A DNA stretch of 63,702 bases from Peptococcaceae bacterium (GCA_017399005.1 JAFQEO010000031.1:1-63702); one strand, 5' to 3'; positions 29,027 through 39,334 are shown, counted from the stretch's first letter. A program made the numbers and translations. The notes: generated from the letters alone by a model not told the origin.

Positions 29027-31768
29027 TCAGACACCTTTTTTTAACTCCGCAATCAGTGAATACATCCGGGCATCAGGATGCAAATGCGAAATTTCCGAAC
29101 CAATAAATGTTGCCAGCTGTTTTTCCAGTGCATCATAAATTTTTTCTTCCAGTTCTTTTGTTATCATCGATTCCGATTTCAACATATATTTCTTTATATG
29201 ATGTTTTGCATAATGGCGCAAATGCTGTGCTGCATTGTACGCAGAACCTTCTCGTTCCAGGATAATTCCTTCTGCAAGTTTCGAAATAATTTCGTCGACT
29301 TTATTATCAGCAGGCAGTTTCCGACAGGTATTTACATAAAACGATGCTTTTTGCGAGAATGCTTCCGCAAAAGATTTATCAAGATATTCAAAAAACAGCT
29401 CAACAGAACAGTCTGTCACTTTTTGTTTTCTCATTTTTTCCACCGCATATTTTGTGGTTCCATATGCCAGAATCAAATACAAAAACTCCTGTTCTGTTTT
29501 TTCCAGTTTTTTTGCATCTCTGTTCAAAATTAAATCCAGAGACAATGTTTCTACCAGACTGCGTTTTAAATAATATTCCGCAGACCGATTATGTCCATGA
29601 ATAACTGCTACATTTGATAAAAATTTAATCGCATATCCTTTTTTTATTAAACGTACACCCAGATCTAAATCTTCCGCAAAATCATATCGATACTGAAAAT
29701 TCTGAAAAATCTTTTTCTGAACTGCGCAAGCCACATCATTTAAATTCGCATTTTTTCTTAAACTTAGTTCGTCATAACCATTCCGATACATACCTGTTTT
29801 ATCTTCATGAGAAAATCCCATAAATTCAGCATGTATTTCCGAGCTGATTTTATAGTACAATTCTGTATCTGCCGGGCATTTTTCCCGACAGCTAACGGCT
29901 GCTATATTTTCATCAATAATTGGAGCAATCATTTCAGCTACCCAGTTATCCGAGGAAGGCATTGCATCCTGTGTCATAAATAACAGAATATCACCTTTTG
30001 CTTTTTCAGCACCTAAATTTCTGGCATATGAATGAGAAAACTCCTCATTAGAAATCTGAATCAGAGTTGCATTATAGTTCTCGCACAACGCAACTGTATT
30101 ATCACGACTCCCCGAATCAACAACTACAATTTCAAGAAAATCAAGATGCTTCTGTTTATTCAATATTTCTAAAAGTTCTTCAAACTGTTTTCCGGCATTG
30201 TATGTTGGTATTATTACAGAAACCCGTTTTTTCACATGTGTTTTTTCTAAAATACCTTCTACAATTTTATCTACATTGTTTTCAAATACATTTCGTGAAA
30301 AATACTGCTTATACGCTTTTCTCGCATTTTCACGAAGACTGGCATTTTCACAGTTTCCCTGAACAATTTGAGTAATTTTAGCAGCCAGCTGCACTGGACT
30401 GTTGTCAGAATAAATATATCCTGCATGCATATGCTCTATAATCGACGCAGAACCTGTGTTTTCTGAACAGATGACAAGTTTTGACGCACAGAAAGCTTCT
30501 GTTACTACAATTGGCATTGGATCATCAGAAGACGAGCAGATTAAGCAGTCAATTTTACGATACATTGCATGTATCCTCTGCTGGGACATCTCACCCAGAT
30601 AAACAACATTCTGGGGGTAGTGCAACATTGCTTCCCGGACCGCCGCCTCCATCTTCTCGGAGAATTTTTTCCCTACGAAAACAAATAGACTTTTTTCACG
30701 AACAGCAGGCTCCAGCATTTTAATAGCCTGAACTAAAACATCCTGTCCTTTTCTTTCGGCCAAAGTACCAACCGATGCAAATATTGTTTTTCCATCTGCA
30801 ATGTCGCCAAAATCAAATTCGCTCTCATCGCACGAAAAATCAGGAACCATATATAAAAGTTCCTCTATTTTATACTCTGGTCTATAATGCTGTAATACTT
30901 TCTTGGCATAAGGCCCTGCTGTATATATTTGAATATTATCTGATAAACTCTGTGGAAGCAAATTTCTATATGTCATATCATAAGAGGCACGCGCTTCATG
31001 AATCCACCATACAACCTGTGTATCTGTACCATTCAGCTGACTAACCACTGAACATGGAACAATCGTATTAACAAAAATAATATTAAATAACTTCCGACAT
31101 ACAAAAACAAAGTCCGATTTAAAGACATTTTTATATACAATAACCGGAATCTCTTCTTTTTCCAGTTCCTTTACCAGAATATCGGTTTCCGGTGTAAGAA
31201 AAACAGGATATTTGCCTTGCTTTTTTAATGTCTGTGCCAGCCGATATAAAGCAATCGGTGCACCAGTCAGCCCTGCCTCATGACTGATTAGCAAAATTAC
31301 TTTTTTATTTTTCTGACCATCATATTTTTTTAAAATGTCCGGATGAATAATCTGGCTGCCTTCCGTTTTATCTCTACTTTCTATGAATTGTACCAGATCT
31401 TGAAAATTATTAATTATAGTCTGTTCTTTTATTGTCTGGCTTTGCTGTTCGATATTCAGAAAATTTTTAACTTTTCTCCAGGTTAATTTTATTCCATTTT
31501 CTTTAACACTTTTCAGCCCTTTAAAAACTAACTCCACCGAAAAACTGTTTTTCATAAAATCCAGAATTACTCGAATCGGTTTTGTTAATTTCCAGCAGGT
31601 TGAATTTACAACAGAGTCATAAGATTCCTGCAACTGTTTATTATGAATTTCCAACCTTTCCTGCTGTTTTAACACATCATAATAGGCATCCTTATAATAC
31701 GAAACCTCTTCTTTCAGCTGATCTAGTTCCTGCTGTAACATTTCATGTGTAAAATTATCATTCTTCAT
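29027..31768 (-). CDS. Coiled-coil GT4-GT2 bifunctional glycosyltransferase
   Basis: The 913-residue product starts with a coiled coil (1-52) and the short motif STCWKLTKPIR that recurs in rhamnan/O-antigen glycosyltransferases. A GT4 (GT-B) domain spans about 150-500, with ISHEAGLTGAPIALYRL, VGTLAERKGQDVLVQA and an MPIVVTEAFCA donor-site loop. A GT2 (GT-A) domain spans about 510-740, with VSVIIPTYNAGKQ, VVVDSGSRDNT and FMTQDAMP. The final 170 residues are helical. Two active sites in one chain suggest it builds a disaccharide unit or extends the chain. It overlaps the ABC ATPase gene by 11 bases and precedes the LTA-synthase-like gene by nine. Confidence 0.88.
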   Translation of the reverse strand: MKNDNFTHEMLQQELDQLKEEVSYYKDAYYDVLKQQERLEIHNKQLQESYDSVVNSTCWKLTKPIRVILDFMKNSFSVELVFKGLKSVKENGIKLTWRKVKNFLNIEQQSQTIKEQTIINNFQDLVQFIESRDKTEGSQIIHPDILKKYDGQKNKKVILLISHEAGLTGAPIALYRLAQTLKKQGKYPVFLTPETDILVKELEKEEIPVIVYKNVFKSDFVFVCRKLFNIIFVNTIVPCSVVSQLNGTDTQVVWWIHEARASYDMTYRNLLPQSLSDNIQIYTAGPYAKKVLQHYRPEYKIEELLYMVPDFSCDESEFDFGDIADGKTIFASVGTLAERKGQDVLVQAIKMLEPAVREKSLFVFVGKKFSEKMEAAVREAMLHYPQNVVYLGEMSQQRIHAMYRKIDCLICSSSDDPMPIVVTEAFCASKLVICSENTGSASIIEHMHAGYIYSDNSPVQLAAKITQIVQGNCENASLRENARKAYKQYFSRNVFENNVDKIVEGILEKTHVKKRVSVIIPTYNAGKQFEELLEILNKQKHLDFLEIVVVDSGSRDNTVALCENYNATLIQISNEEFSHSYARNLGAEKAKGDILLFMTQDAMPSSDNWVAEMIAPIIDENIAAVSCREKCPADTELYYKISSEIHAEFMGFSHEDKTGMYRNGYDELSLRKNANLNDVACAVQKKIFQNFQYRYDFAEDLDLGVRLIKKGYAIKFLSNVAVIHGHNRSAEYYLKRSLVETLSLDLILNRDAKKLEKTEQEFLYLILAYGTTKYAVEKMRKQKVTDCSVELFFEYLDKSFAEAFSQKASFYVNTCRKLPADNKVDEIISKLAEGIILEREGSAYNAAQHLRHYAKHHIKKYMLKSESMITKELEEKIYDALEKQLATFIGSEISHLHPDARMYSLIAELKKGV

Positions 31769-32984
31769 TGGTTCTCTCCCACCTATGCGGAATAATCAGT
31801 CTTCCCTCTCCAATATATTCTGTTACCACGGTAAACTGTTTTACTATCGCTTTGTATTGAATCGGAACTGTTGCGGTTTTATCAAACAATGCTACATCGA
31901 AATAGTATCTTCCACCTATCAGCAATACACCATATGGATAATCCAGATACACTTTATTCCGTCCATATCGCCACGGTATCGTAACATCATCCAGCAATGT
32001 ATTTAAGCCACATATATAATCATCATCCATACTGCGTATTGCAATTCCTAACACTGGATTTCCAATATTCTCGTCATAAACATCATAGATTACTTCTATT
32101 CGCACAAAATGATCTGGCACTATCTCATCGCAATCTTCCCCTGCTGCATTCAGCATACGAAACGAAATAACTTCCGCAATATTATCGCCAGGTTTAAACT
32201 CAGGTAATGTAATATCCTGCGAATCAGTCTTTTCTTCTAAAATTTCTCCAACTTTCAAAAAATCCAGATATGCATCTGCAACGGCATCTACATTCCCGTT
32301 TTTCTGAACAGTTCCTTTATGCAACCACACTGCTCTGGTACAAAAACGACGGATTGCATTAATATCATGACATACAAACAGAACTGTTGTACCTCCGTCC
32401 ATCAGTTCTTTCATTTTATTCATACATTTTAACTGAAATCGTACATCGCCAACCGATAATGCTTCATCAACAATCAGAATCTCCGGTTCCACATTGATTG
32501 CCACTGCAAAGGCCAGACGAGCAAACATCCCGCTGGAATAAGTTTTGACCGGCTGATGAATAAAGTCACCGATATCAGCAAAACGCAAAACATCGTCTAC
32601 TTTTGCATCTACTTCTTCTCGAGTATACCCCATCATCGTACCATTCAGATAAATGTTCTCCAGACCTGTATACTCCGGATTAAAGCCAGCTCCCAGCTCT
32701 AACAGCGCAGAAATTTTTCCGTTCACTTTTACCGTGCCTGAAGTTGGTGTTAAAACCCCTGTAATAATTTTCAGCAGCGTTGATTTTCCAGCACCATTTG
32801 TCCCGATAATCCCGATATTTTCTCCGCGTCGTATTTCCAGATTAACACCGTTCAGCGCAAAAAATTCTTTCGAATACTGTTTATGTGTAATACTCAGCGA
32901 CTCTTTTAAACGGTCTATGGGGTTTTCATAAATTTTATATACTTTTGTTAAATCATGAATTTCAATCATCAATTCATTTTCCAT
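31758..32984 (-). CDS. wzt: Polysaccharide ABC exporter ATPase (Wzt-like)
   Basis: The start at 32984 (MENELMIEI) has AAGGAG seven bases upstream; the ATG at 32990 is only one base from that site. The 408-residue protein has Walker A GTNGAGKST, a YSSGMFARL signature, Walker B ILIVDEALSVGD and the H-loop CHD, then a roughly 150-residue C-terminal domain. ATPases with this extension (Wzt) read the modified end of the glycan before export. A chain-terminating modification is therefore expected, and the methyltransferase at 22896-24347 is a candidate for it. It pairs with the permease 25 bases upstream. Confidence 0.93.
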   Translation of the reverse strand: MENELMIEIHDLTKVYKIYENPIDRLKESLSITHKQYSKEFFALNGVNLEIRRGENIGIIGTNGAGKSTLLKIITGVLTPTSGTVKVNGKISALLELGAGFNPEYTGLENIYLNGTMMGYTREEVDAKVDDVLRFADIGDFIHQPVKTYSSGMFARLAFAVAINVEPEILIVDEALSVGDVRFQLKCMNKMKELMDGGTTVLFVCHDINAIRRFCTRAVWLHKGTVQKNGNVDAVADAYLDFLKVGEILEEKTDSQDITLPEFKPGDNIAEVISFRMLNAAGEDCDEIVPDHFVRIEVIYDVYDENIGNPVLGIAIRSMDDDYICGLNTLLDDVTIPWRYGRNKVYLDYPYGVLLIGGRYYFDVALFDKTATVPIQYKAIVKQFTVVTEYIGEGRLIIPHRWERTNEE

Positions 32985-33009
32985 AGCCATTCTCCTTCAT
33001 CACATCGCC

Positions 33010-33996
33010 TTACAATACATCAGCAAAATGCGGCCGTAATTTGCGGAACAATATAATTCCTGCTACAAACAATACCACAGTAACTGTCCAGAAATAAATG
33101 GTCAGCTTGACATCATAAAACAGCGGCTGCCCGTAAATCATAGCATTACGATAACCATCCACAATATAATACATTGGATTCATTTTAATAATCCCTAAAA
33201 ATCTGGCCGGCATAATATCCAGCGACCACATAATCGGAGTCAGCCACATACCGAACTGCAGAATAATCGTTATTACCTGTCCTAAGTCACGAAAAAATAC
33301 CACAACAGACGCTGTGATAAACGACAGTGCTGTCACCAGGGCACACAGACAGAACGCATAATAAATCAGCTGCAATGCAGCTGCTGTCGGATAAAACTGG
33401 TAACAGCAAAATAAAAACAGTAGAAACACAATAAAAAAGCAATGCACAAACAAAGCCGAAAGTATTTTCACTACTGGCAGTACACTGATTTTAAACACTA
33501 CTTTTTTTACAAGATAGCTGTATTCCATAAACGCATTGGTCGCACCATTCCAGGCTTCCGAAAAGAAAAACCATGGCACAAGACCGCAGGAAAGCCATAA
33601 AGCAAACGGTACATCCTGCATAGGTGCCGAACGGAAGCCAATTTCAAACACAAACCAGAACACCAGAATAGTGCACACCGGCTGCACGAAGGCCCATATA
33701 ATACCAAAGTACGAACCTGCATATTTTGTTTTGAAATCATTTTTCGCCAGAGAGAAAATCAGCCCTTTGTTCTGATATAAATCTCTGAAAAAAATTACGA
33801 TATCTTTTAAATAAACATAACGATAACACACAATGCTAACACCAAGTGCAATAACAAATGGCAGCAGTACAGGTTTGCCATTCCAGAACTGCAATGATAA
33901 ATCAACATTACCTGGTGTAATCAATATTTGTATTACAAAAAAAGCAAGCACAAAGATTGCCGCATATACCGGCATTCGTTTTAACTGCTGTTTCAC
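33010..33996 (-). CDS. wzm: Polysaccharide ABC exporter permease (Wzm-like)
   Basis: The start is a GTG at 33996, six bases after the rfbC stop. The core ABC-2 permease begins near residue 80 (LAKNDFKTKYAGSYFGIIWAFVQP split over the first helix) and contains six membrane helices, including the GLVPWFFFSEAWNGAT region typical of O-antigen and teichoic acid exporters. About 80 extra N-terminal residues with two additional hydrophobic segments precede it, which is unusual for this family (typically about 260 residues). It exports the glycan with the Wzt-like ATPase. An ATG at codon 8 would change little. Confidence 0.92.
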   Translation of the reverse strand: MKQQLKRMPVYAAIFVLAFFVIQILITPGNVDLSLQFWNGKPVLLPFVIALGVSIVCYRYVYLKDIVIFFRDLYQNKGLIFSLAKNDFKTKYAGSYFGIIWAFVQPVCTILVFWFVFEIGFRSAPMQDVPFALWLSCGLVPWFFFSEAWNGATNAFMEYSYLVKKVVFKISVLPVVKILSALFVHCFFIVFLLFLFCCYQFYPTAAALQLIYYAFCLCALVTALSFITASVVVFFRDLGQVITIILQFGMWLTPIMWSLDIMPARFLGIIKMNPMYYIVDGYRNAMIYGQPLFYDVKLTIYFWTVTVVLFVAGIILFRKLRPHFADVL

Positions 33997-34002
33997 GCTT
34001 CT

Positions 34003-34560
34003 CTACCCTCTATACTCAAAATCTGCATCACTGTCTTTCAGTAATGGTGCTTTTGCATCTTTTTCTGCAATCACAGGATTTTCTACGCCCCAGTCAATGG
34101 CCAGTTCCGGGTCATTCCATAAAATGCTGCGTTCAGCAGGCTGATTATATAAATTATCTGCTTTATATAAAAATTCCACATCATCGGTTAAGGTCACAAA
34201 ACCATGGGCAAAACCACGCGGAATCAGCAGCTGTCGTTTGTTCTCCGCACTTAGCTCTACTGCAACCCATTTTTTATAGGTTGGCGAACCTTTTCTCAAA
34301 TCTACTGCTACATCCAGCACAGCGCCTTTTGCACAACGTACCAGCTTAGCCTGACTGGCATCACCGTTCTGAAAATGCAGCCCGCGCAAAGTGCCTTTCT
34401 GTGCTGAATATGACTGGTTATCCTGCACAAAAGTATAATGCAGCCCTGCGTCATCCATTTTTTTCTGGCTCCAGCTTTCCATAAACCAACCTCTATGGTC
34501 GCCAAATACACGAGGTTCAATAATATATACATCTAAAACATCAGTTTCAATAACTTTCAT
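34003..34560 (-). CDS. rfbC: dTDP-4-dehydrorhamnose 3,5-epimerase
   Basis: The start at 34560 (MKVIETDVLDVYIIEP) matches the family N-terminus and has AAGGAG eleven bases upstream; a longer in-frame start at 34602 adds 14 unrelated residues. The 185-residue length fits RmlC. Conserved family segments are visible: RVFGDHRGWFMESW, FVQDNQSYS, LRGLHFQ, VAVDLRKGSPTY and PRGFAHGFVTL (catalytic His in LRGLHFQ). It catalyses the third step of dTDP-L-rhamnose synthesis in the cytosol. It is separated from rfbB by a gap of about 130 bases that contains a GC-rich palindrome. Confidence 0.95.
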   Translation of the reverse strand: MKVIETDVLDVYIIEPRVFGDHRGWFMESWSQKKMDDAGLHYTFVQDNQSYSAQKGTLRGLHFQNGDASQAKLVRCAKGAVLDVAVDLRKGSPTYKKWVAVELSAENKRQLLIPRGFAHGFVTLTDDVEFLYKADNLYNQPAERSILWNDPELAIDWGVENPVIAEKDAKAPLLKDSDADFEYRG

Positions 34561-34613
34561 AATTATGTTGTCTCCTTTTCGAGAAATATGTACGATATAC
34601 AAAAACCGATAAT

Positions 34614-34652
34614 GGGACGGGAGCGGCGCAAAAGTACGCGCCAGCCCGTCCC
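34614..34652. repeat. GC-rich palindrome in the rfb operon
   Basis: GGGACGGG (34614-34621) pairs with CCCGTCCC (34645-34652), and GGCGC (34625-34629) with GCGCC (34638-34642). The right arm is followed by CTAC, as in the related element at 45404-45474. It lies between rfbB and rfbC with no T-run, so it may act as an RNA stabiliser or partial attenuator, or simply be a dispersed repeat. Confidence 0.7.
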
Positions 34653-34689
34653 CTACAGGTTTTAAATTCAGAAAAAAATTTAACTGACC

Positions 34690-35709
34690 TTATCGGTTGG
34701 AATACATTTTTTCGTAATAATTCTGGTATTCACCACTTATGATAGTTTCCCACCAGCTACGGTTTTCCAGATACCACTGAATGGTCAATTTAATACCGTC
34801 AGCAAATTTTGTTTCCGGCAGCCAGCCCAGTTCATTATGAATTTTGGTTGGGTCAATAGCATAGCGCATATCATGACCTTTACGGTCGGTTACATAAGTA
34901 ATCAGGCTTTCCGGTTTATTCAGTTCTTTGCAGATAATTTTTACAATATCAATATTACGCATTTCATTATGGCCGCCAATGTTATAGACTTCTCCTTCAC
35001 GACCGTTGTGAATGATTAAATCAATGGCTTTGCAGTGGTCTTCCACATAAAGCCAGTCCCGCACATTAATACCCTCGCCGTATACCGGCAGCGGTTTGTC
35101 TGCTAAGGCATTGGCAATCATTAATGGAATCAGTTTTTCCGGGAAATGATACGGCCCGTAGTTATTGCTGCAACGACTGATGGTAATCGGCAATCCATAA
35201 GTTCGGTGATATGCCTGCACCAGTAAGTCCGCTGCCGCTTTGGAACTGCTGTATGGGCTGCTGGTATGCAGCGGTGTTTCTTCGGTAAAGAATAAGTCAG
35301 GTCTGTCCAGTGGCAGGTCACCATATACCTCATCGGTACTAACCTGATGGTAGCGTTTAATGCCGTATTTGCGGCAGGCATCCATTAATACCTGTGTACC
35401 AACAATATTAGTCTGCAGAAAAATGCCAGGGTCTTCAATAGAGCGGTCTACATGGCTCTCCGCAGCGAAGTTTACCACAATATCCGGATGTTCTTCTTCA
35501 AAGAGCTGAAAAACAGCATCTCTATCACAGATATCTGCTTTTACAAAGCGGAAGTTCGGATTAGCCATAACCGGTTCTAACGTAGACAGATTGCCTGCAT
35601 AGGTGAGTTTATCCAGACAGATAATCCGATACTCCGGATGAGCCTTTAACATATGAAAAACGAAGTTGGAGCCGATAAAGCCGGCACCGCCTGTTACGAT
35701 AATGTTCAT
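34690..35709 (-). CDS. rfbB: dTDP-glucose 4,6-dehydratase
   Basis: The 339-residue short-chain dehydrogenase-fold enzyme has GGAGFIGSNFV (NAD-binding), the catalytic STDEVYGDL segment, the YSSSKAAAD Tyr-Lys pair, and NNYGPYHFPEKLIPLMI, all typical of RmlB. It makes dTDP-4-keto-6-deoxyglucose, the second step to dTDP-rhamnose. Its ATG overlaps the rfbD stop by four bases (ATGA), so the two are translationally coupled. Confidence 0.97.
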   Translation of the reverse strand: MNIIVTGGAGFIGSNFVFHMLKAHPEYRIICLDKLTYAGNLSTLEPVMANPNFRFVKADICDRDAVFQLFEEEHPDIVVNFAAESHVDRSIEDPGIFLQTNIVGTQVLMDACRKYGIKRYHQVSTDEVYGDLPLDRPDLFFTEETPLHTSSPYSSSKAAADLLVQAYHRTYGLPITISRCSNNYGPYHFPEKLIPLMIANALADKPLPVYGEGINVRDWLYVEDHCKAIDLIIHNGREGEVYNIGGHNEMRNIDIVKIICKELNKPESLITYVTDRKGHDMRYAIDPTKIHNELGWLPETKFADGIKLTIQWYLENRSWWETIISGEYQNYYEKMYSNR

Positions 35710-36614
35710 TCAAAAATACCTCTTTCCAGTCCTTTTTGCATATACATAGCCAGTGCATCCTGCCAGGTACGCATTTCATCCCCCACCGTATTGCGCAAAG
35801 CCATATTATCCAGCGAAGAATAGGCCGGCCTGTCCGCATGGGCAGCCTCTTTACCTGCATAGAACTCTTCTGTACTGCAGGATGCAGGTGTGTTTTCAAT
35901 ACCGGCCAGTTTTAAAAATTCACATCCGAACGCATGCCAGCTGCAGGTTCCGTTATTGGTGCAGTGATATACACCGTAATAGTCTGTCTGCGCCAGTTTT
36001 AAAATATGATAGGCCAAATCATTGGCATTGGTTGGATTGCCAAGCTGATCGTTTACAATTTTCAGTGCCTTTCCAGCTTTTGCTGCACGCACAATGGTTT
36101 TAATAAAGTTATGTCCGCGATAGCCATAAAGCCAGGCGGTACGTACCACAAAGGCTTTTCCGCAGGAAAGCGCGTACTGTTCTCCCAGGTGTTTGGATTT
36201 TCCATAGATGCTGTTCGGTGCGCATGCATCCCACTCTTTATATGGACTTGTACCGTTACCCGCAAATACATAGTCCGTGGATACCTGCACCAGTTTGCAA
36301 TCGTGTTCTGCGGCATATAATGCCAGCTGCTGCACCACTACGCTGTTTACTAAAAATGCTGTATCCTGACTGGTTTCACAGCCATCTACATTGGTAAATG
36401 CCGCGCAGTTAATGATGACATCCGGCTGAAACTGCGCAAGTGTATTCCGGAGTGCCTGAAAATCTGTTAAATCCAGTTCTTCTTTATCGACAGCCAGAAT
36501 TTCCGCATTCGCATAAGCTTCTGGAATCGGACCAATTTCCGCCATACCGCTTTGCAGCATATCCTGCAATTCTGTGCCAAGCTGTCCATTGGCACCGGTA
36601 ATAAACAGTTTCAT
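35706..36614 (-). CDS. rfbD: dTDP-4-dehydrorhamnose reductase
   Basis: The 302-residue RmlD-type reductase has FITGANGQLGTEL, VSTDYVFAGNG, the YGKSKHLGE catalytic pair and RTAWLYGYRGHNF. It carries out the final NAD(P)H-dependent step to dTDP-L-rhamnose. The start follows GAGGAG and lies four bases after the rfbA stop; the stop overlaps the rfbB start. Confidence 0.96.
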   Translation of the reverse strand: MKLFITGANGQLGTELQDMLQSGMAEIGPIPEAYANAEILAVDKEELDLTDFQALRNTLAQFQPDVIINCAAFTNVDGCETSQDTAFLVNSVVVQQLALYAAEHDCKLVQVSTDYVFAGNGTSPYKEWDACAPNSIYGKSKHLGEQYALSCGKAFVVRTAWLYGYRGHNFIKTIVRAAKAGKALKIVNDQLGNPTNANDLAYHILKLAQTDYYGVYHCTNNGTCSWHAFGCEFLKLAGIENTPASCSTEEFYAGKEAAHADRPAYSSLDNMALRNTVGDEMRTWQDALAMYMQKGLERGIFE

Positions 36615-36618
36615 CGGT

Positions 36619-37497
36619 TTAGTCCTCCTCTACCATATCTGCCACTTTAAACAGATATTTGCCGTAGTCGCTTTTTTTGTAGCGTTCTGCATGTTCTAAC
36701 AGCAGTTCTTTTGTAATCCAGCGGTTTCGATATGCAATTTCCTCTAAGCATGCCACATATAACCCCTGACGTTTCTGAATAGCCTCGATAAAGTTTGCCG
36801 CTTCCTGCATCGCCTGATGGGTTCCAGTATCCAGCCATGCCATACCGCGGCCGAACAGTTCCACTTTCAGCTTGCCTTTTTCCAGATATGCGTTATTTAC
36901 ACTGGTGATTTCTTTTTCTCCGCGGGCAGATGGCTCTACCGTTTTTGCAATTTCAACAACGCTGTTGTCATAGAAATATAAACCCGGTACCGCATAATTA
37001 GATTTTGGCTGTGCCGGTTTTTCTTCAATGGATAATACATTGCTCTCTTTATCAAATTCCACTACACCAAAGGCATGCGGATCGCTTACATGGTAACCGA
37101 AAATAGTGGCCCCTTCCTTGCGGTTTGCCGCTGCCTGTAAACGCTCACTGAACCCATAGCCATAGAAAATGTTATCCCCTAATACCAAGCATACATTATC
37201 ATCGCCAATAAAGTCCTCGCCAATGATAAATGCCTCTGCCAAGCCATTTGGCTGTGGCTGTACCGCATAGCTGATTTCCATTCCAAGCTGGCTTCCATCA
37301 CCAAAGAGTTCCTGAAAATCCGGTAAATCTCTTGGTGTAGAAATAATCAGCACTTCCCTGATACCTGCCAGCATCAGAGTAGACATAGGATAATACACCA
37401 TTGGTTTATCATACACAGTTAAAATCTGTTTAGACACCGACAACGTGGATGGATATAGTCTTGTCCCGCTGCCGCCTGCTAAAATAATACCTTTCAT
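36619..37497 (-). CDS. rfbA: Glucose-1-phosphate thymidylyltransferase
   Basis: The start at 37497 ([16 protein letters not shown]) has AAGGAG eight bases upstream; an ATG two codons earlier is too close to that site. The 292-residue protein carries the nucleotidyltransferase signature [36 protein letters not shown] and [10 protein letters not shown]-like segments. It commits glucose-1-phosphate to dTDP-sugars and is normally feedback-inhibited by dTDP-rhamnose. It lies 22 bases after a GT2 gene. Confidence 0.97.
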   Translation of the reverse strand: MKGIILAGGSGTRLYPSTLSVSKQILTVYDKPMVYYPMSTLMLAGIREVLIISTPRDLPDFQELFGDGSQLGMEISYAVQPQPNGLAEAFIIGEDFIGDDNVCLVLGDNIFYGYGFSERLQAAANRKEGATIFGYHVSDPHAFGVVEFDKESNVLSIEEKPAQPKSNYAVPGLYFYDNSVVEIAKTVEPSARGEKEITSVNNAYLEKGKLKVELFGRGMAWLDTGTHQAMQEAANFIEAIQKRQGLYVACLEEIAYRNRWITKELLLEHAERYKKSDYGKYLFKVADMVEED

Positions 37498-37519
37498 ATA
37501 CATTTCTCCTTTTGTACTG

Positions 37520-38443
37520 TTATCTCAAAATCTGTCCCATAACTCGAACAAATCCTTTTTTATACAGCTTATATTTTCGTAACAGCATAAATTTTTCTAT
37601 CATATTTTTATTTTCGAAACTGCTGTACGCACGCAGCATCTCTTTTTGCTGCTGTGTCAGCAGAGTATCGTACATCCGGCAAAACTCGTCCGCCTGCTGA
37701 TACTGTTTTACTAAATTTCTATGAATTTCGTCTGCCCCTGTCAGCTTCCATAAAAAATATTTCAGTGTTTTTACATTTTTAGCACCATTTGCATTATTTC
37801 CATGCTGCCGATACATAATTACAGCTCTGTTGATAAAACCAATTTCTCCAAAAGCAGCTGCAATCAGAGCCATCCACATATCATGCATAATAGCTTTTTT
37901 CGGTATTTCTGCAACCAGATTCAGCAATGCACGATTCACCATCATTGTACAGCCTGTCACAATATTCTGTACAACTATGTTATTCAGCCGATTCCGCTCT
38001 GCATCCATCTCCTGCATCTGAAATAATGATTTATTCAGCATCCTTAGATGTTCATCCACTACAGCCAGATCTGTATGCACCAGTAAAGGTTTCTCTTTTC
38101 CATGCTGCAGTTCCATCTGCTGCATTTTATACAGCGTCATTTCTACTTTCCGATGCAGCCACACATCGTCCTGATCAGCAAACATCACATACTCAGCTCT
38201 GCTGTACTGCAAAAGCTGAAAAAAATTGTTCTGCGCCGAACCACTCGGTCTGTCAGCCTGTATCAGAAAAATCTGTTCAGGACGCAGCAGCTGATACTCC
38301 TTAATAATCTGCACTGTATTATCGGTGGAACAGTCGTCACGTATAATCAATCTCCATTCCTGATTGCTCTGATGCAAAATAGAATCAAGCTGGGGCCGCA
38401 AAAATTTTTCACCATTGTAGGTAGCCATCAAAATATCTATCAT
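37520..38443 (-). CDS. GT2 glycosyltransferase (rhamnosyltransferase-like)
   Basis: The 307-residue GT-A enzyme has [20 protein letters not shown] at the start, [10 protein letters not shown] and FADQDDVWL (DxD-like), then the [11 protein letters not shown] acceptor-side helix found in rhamnosyltransferases of streptococcal RgpB type. It probably transfers rhamnose to a lipid-linked or growing chain. Its ATG overlaps the stop of the upstream GT2 gene by four bases. Confidence 0.9.
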   Translation of the reverse strand: MIDILMATYNGEKFLRPQLDSILHQSNQEWRLIIRDDCSTDNTVQIIKEYQLLRPEQIFLIQADRPSGSAQNNFFQLLQYSRAEYVMFADQDDVWLHRKVEMTLYKMQQMELQHGKEKPLLVHTDLAVVDEHLRMLNKSLFQMQEMDAERNRLNNIVVQNIVTGCTMMVNRALLNLVAEIPKKAIMHDMWMALIAAAFGEIGFINRAVIMYRQHGNNANGAKNVKTLKYFLWKLTGADEIHRNLVKQYQQADEFCRMYDTLLTQQQKEMLRAYSSFENKNMIEKFMLLRKYKLYKKGFVRVMGQILR

Positions 38444-39288
38444 GTAGCTTCACCACCTGTTTTCGGCATCTTTTTACGGATAGCCCATTTCACAGCATTT
38501 GTTAACCAAACAGGATATTTATTCTGATAATATCGATCATAAAAAATAATCATTGCATTATAAAAATGATACTGTACAACCGGATTCTGTGAAGATTTCC
38601 CACTTTGACCTTTCAAATGCAGGCAGGTAACGGGAGCATAATACACTACCCGGTATCCGGCATTCTTAATTCGCCAGCAAAGATCCAAATCTTCACCGTA
38701 CATAAAAAAGGTTTCATCAAAGCCGCCAAGTTTTTCGTACAAACCAGCAGGCATCATGAGATATGCACCTGTCACCGCATCCACATCATGTGTTTTACTT
38801 CTGTCCAGATGCCCCAGCCTGTATCCATTGAACAGAGGCATATTCAGAAACACCCGATCAAGGTGTGCAAAATAACAAAAAGCATTCCATGGTGTCGGAA
38901 ATCCTCGCTTACAGGCATGATCCAGCTGGCCATCCTTCAGCACTACCTGTACACCCAGACCTCCGATGTCTGGATTCTGCTTCATATACAAAACAGATGC
39001 ATCCAGTGTATCTTTCTGCACAATTGTATCAGAATTCAAAAACAGCAGATAATCTCCTTTCGCAATTGCCGCACCTGTATTGCAGCCATGAGCAAATCCT
39101 TTATTTTCTATATGCTCAAGAACTGTCACAAACGGACTATCGCTTTTATATTGCTCTTCCTCTTTATCTGAATTATCAACAACAATAATTTCATATGTAA
39201 TTTGAGGTCTGACTGTTAAAATCGAGTCTACCGTCTGCCCGGTCAACTGTCGTGTATTATGATTTATAATAACAATCGATAAGTCCAC
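38440..39288 (-). CDS. GT2 glycosyltransferase, first gene of the polysaccharide operon
   Basis: I chose the GTG at 39288 (VDLSIVIINHN read as Met) because GAGGTGA lies five bases upstream and the family fold begins there; an ATG at 39336 would add 16 residues with no family match and no ribosome binding site. The 282-residue product has SIVIINHNTRQLT, VVDNSDKEEE, FLNSDTIVQ (DxD), VDAVTGAYLMM and FFMYGEDLDLCWR, typical of WbbL/RgpA-type rhamnosyltransferases. Confidence 0.9.
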   Translation of the reverse strand: MDLSIVIINHNTRQLTGQTVDSILTVRPQITYEIIVVDNSDKEEEQYKSDSPFVTVLEHIENKGFAHGCNTGAAIAKGDYLLFLNSDTIVQKDTLDASVLYMKQNPDIGGLGVQVVLKDGQLDHACKRGFPTPWNAFCYFAHLDRVFLNMPLFNGYRLGHLDRSKTHDVDAVTGAYLMMPAGLYEKLGGFDETFFMYGEDLDLCWRIKNAGYRVVYYAPVTCLHLKGQSGKSSQNPVVQYHFYNAMIIFYDRYYQNKYPVWLTNAVKWAIRKKMPKTGGEAT

Positions 39289-39334
39289 TCGCTTCACCTC
39301 AGAATCATTTTCTAAAAAAACGCACAGTACACAC

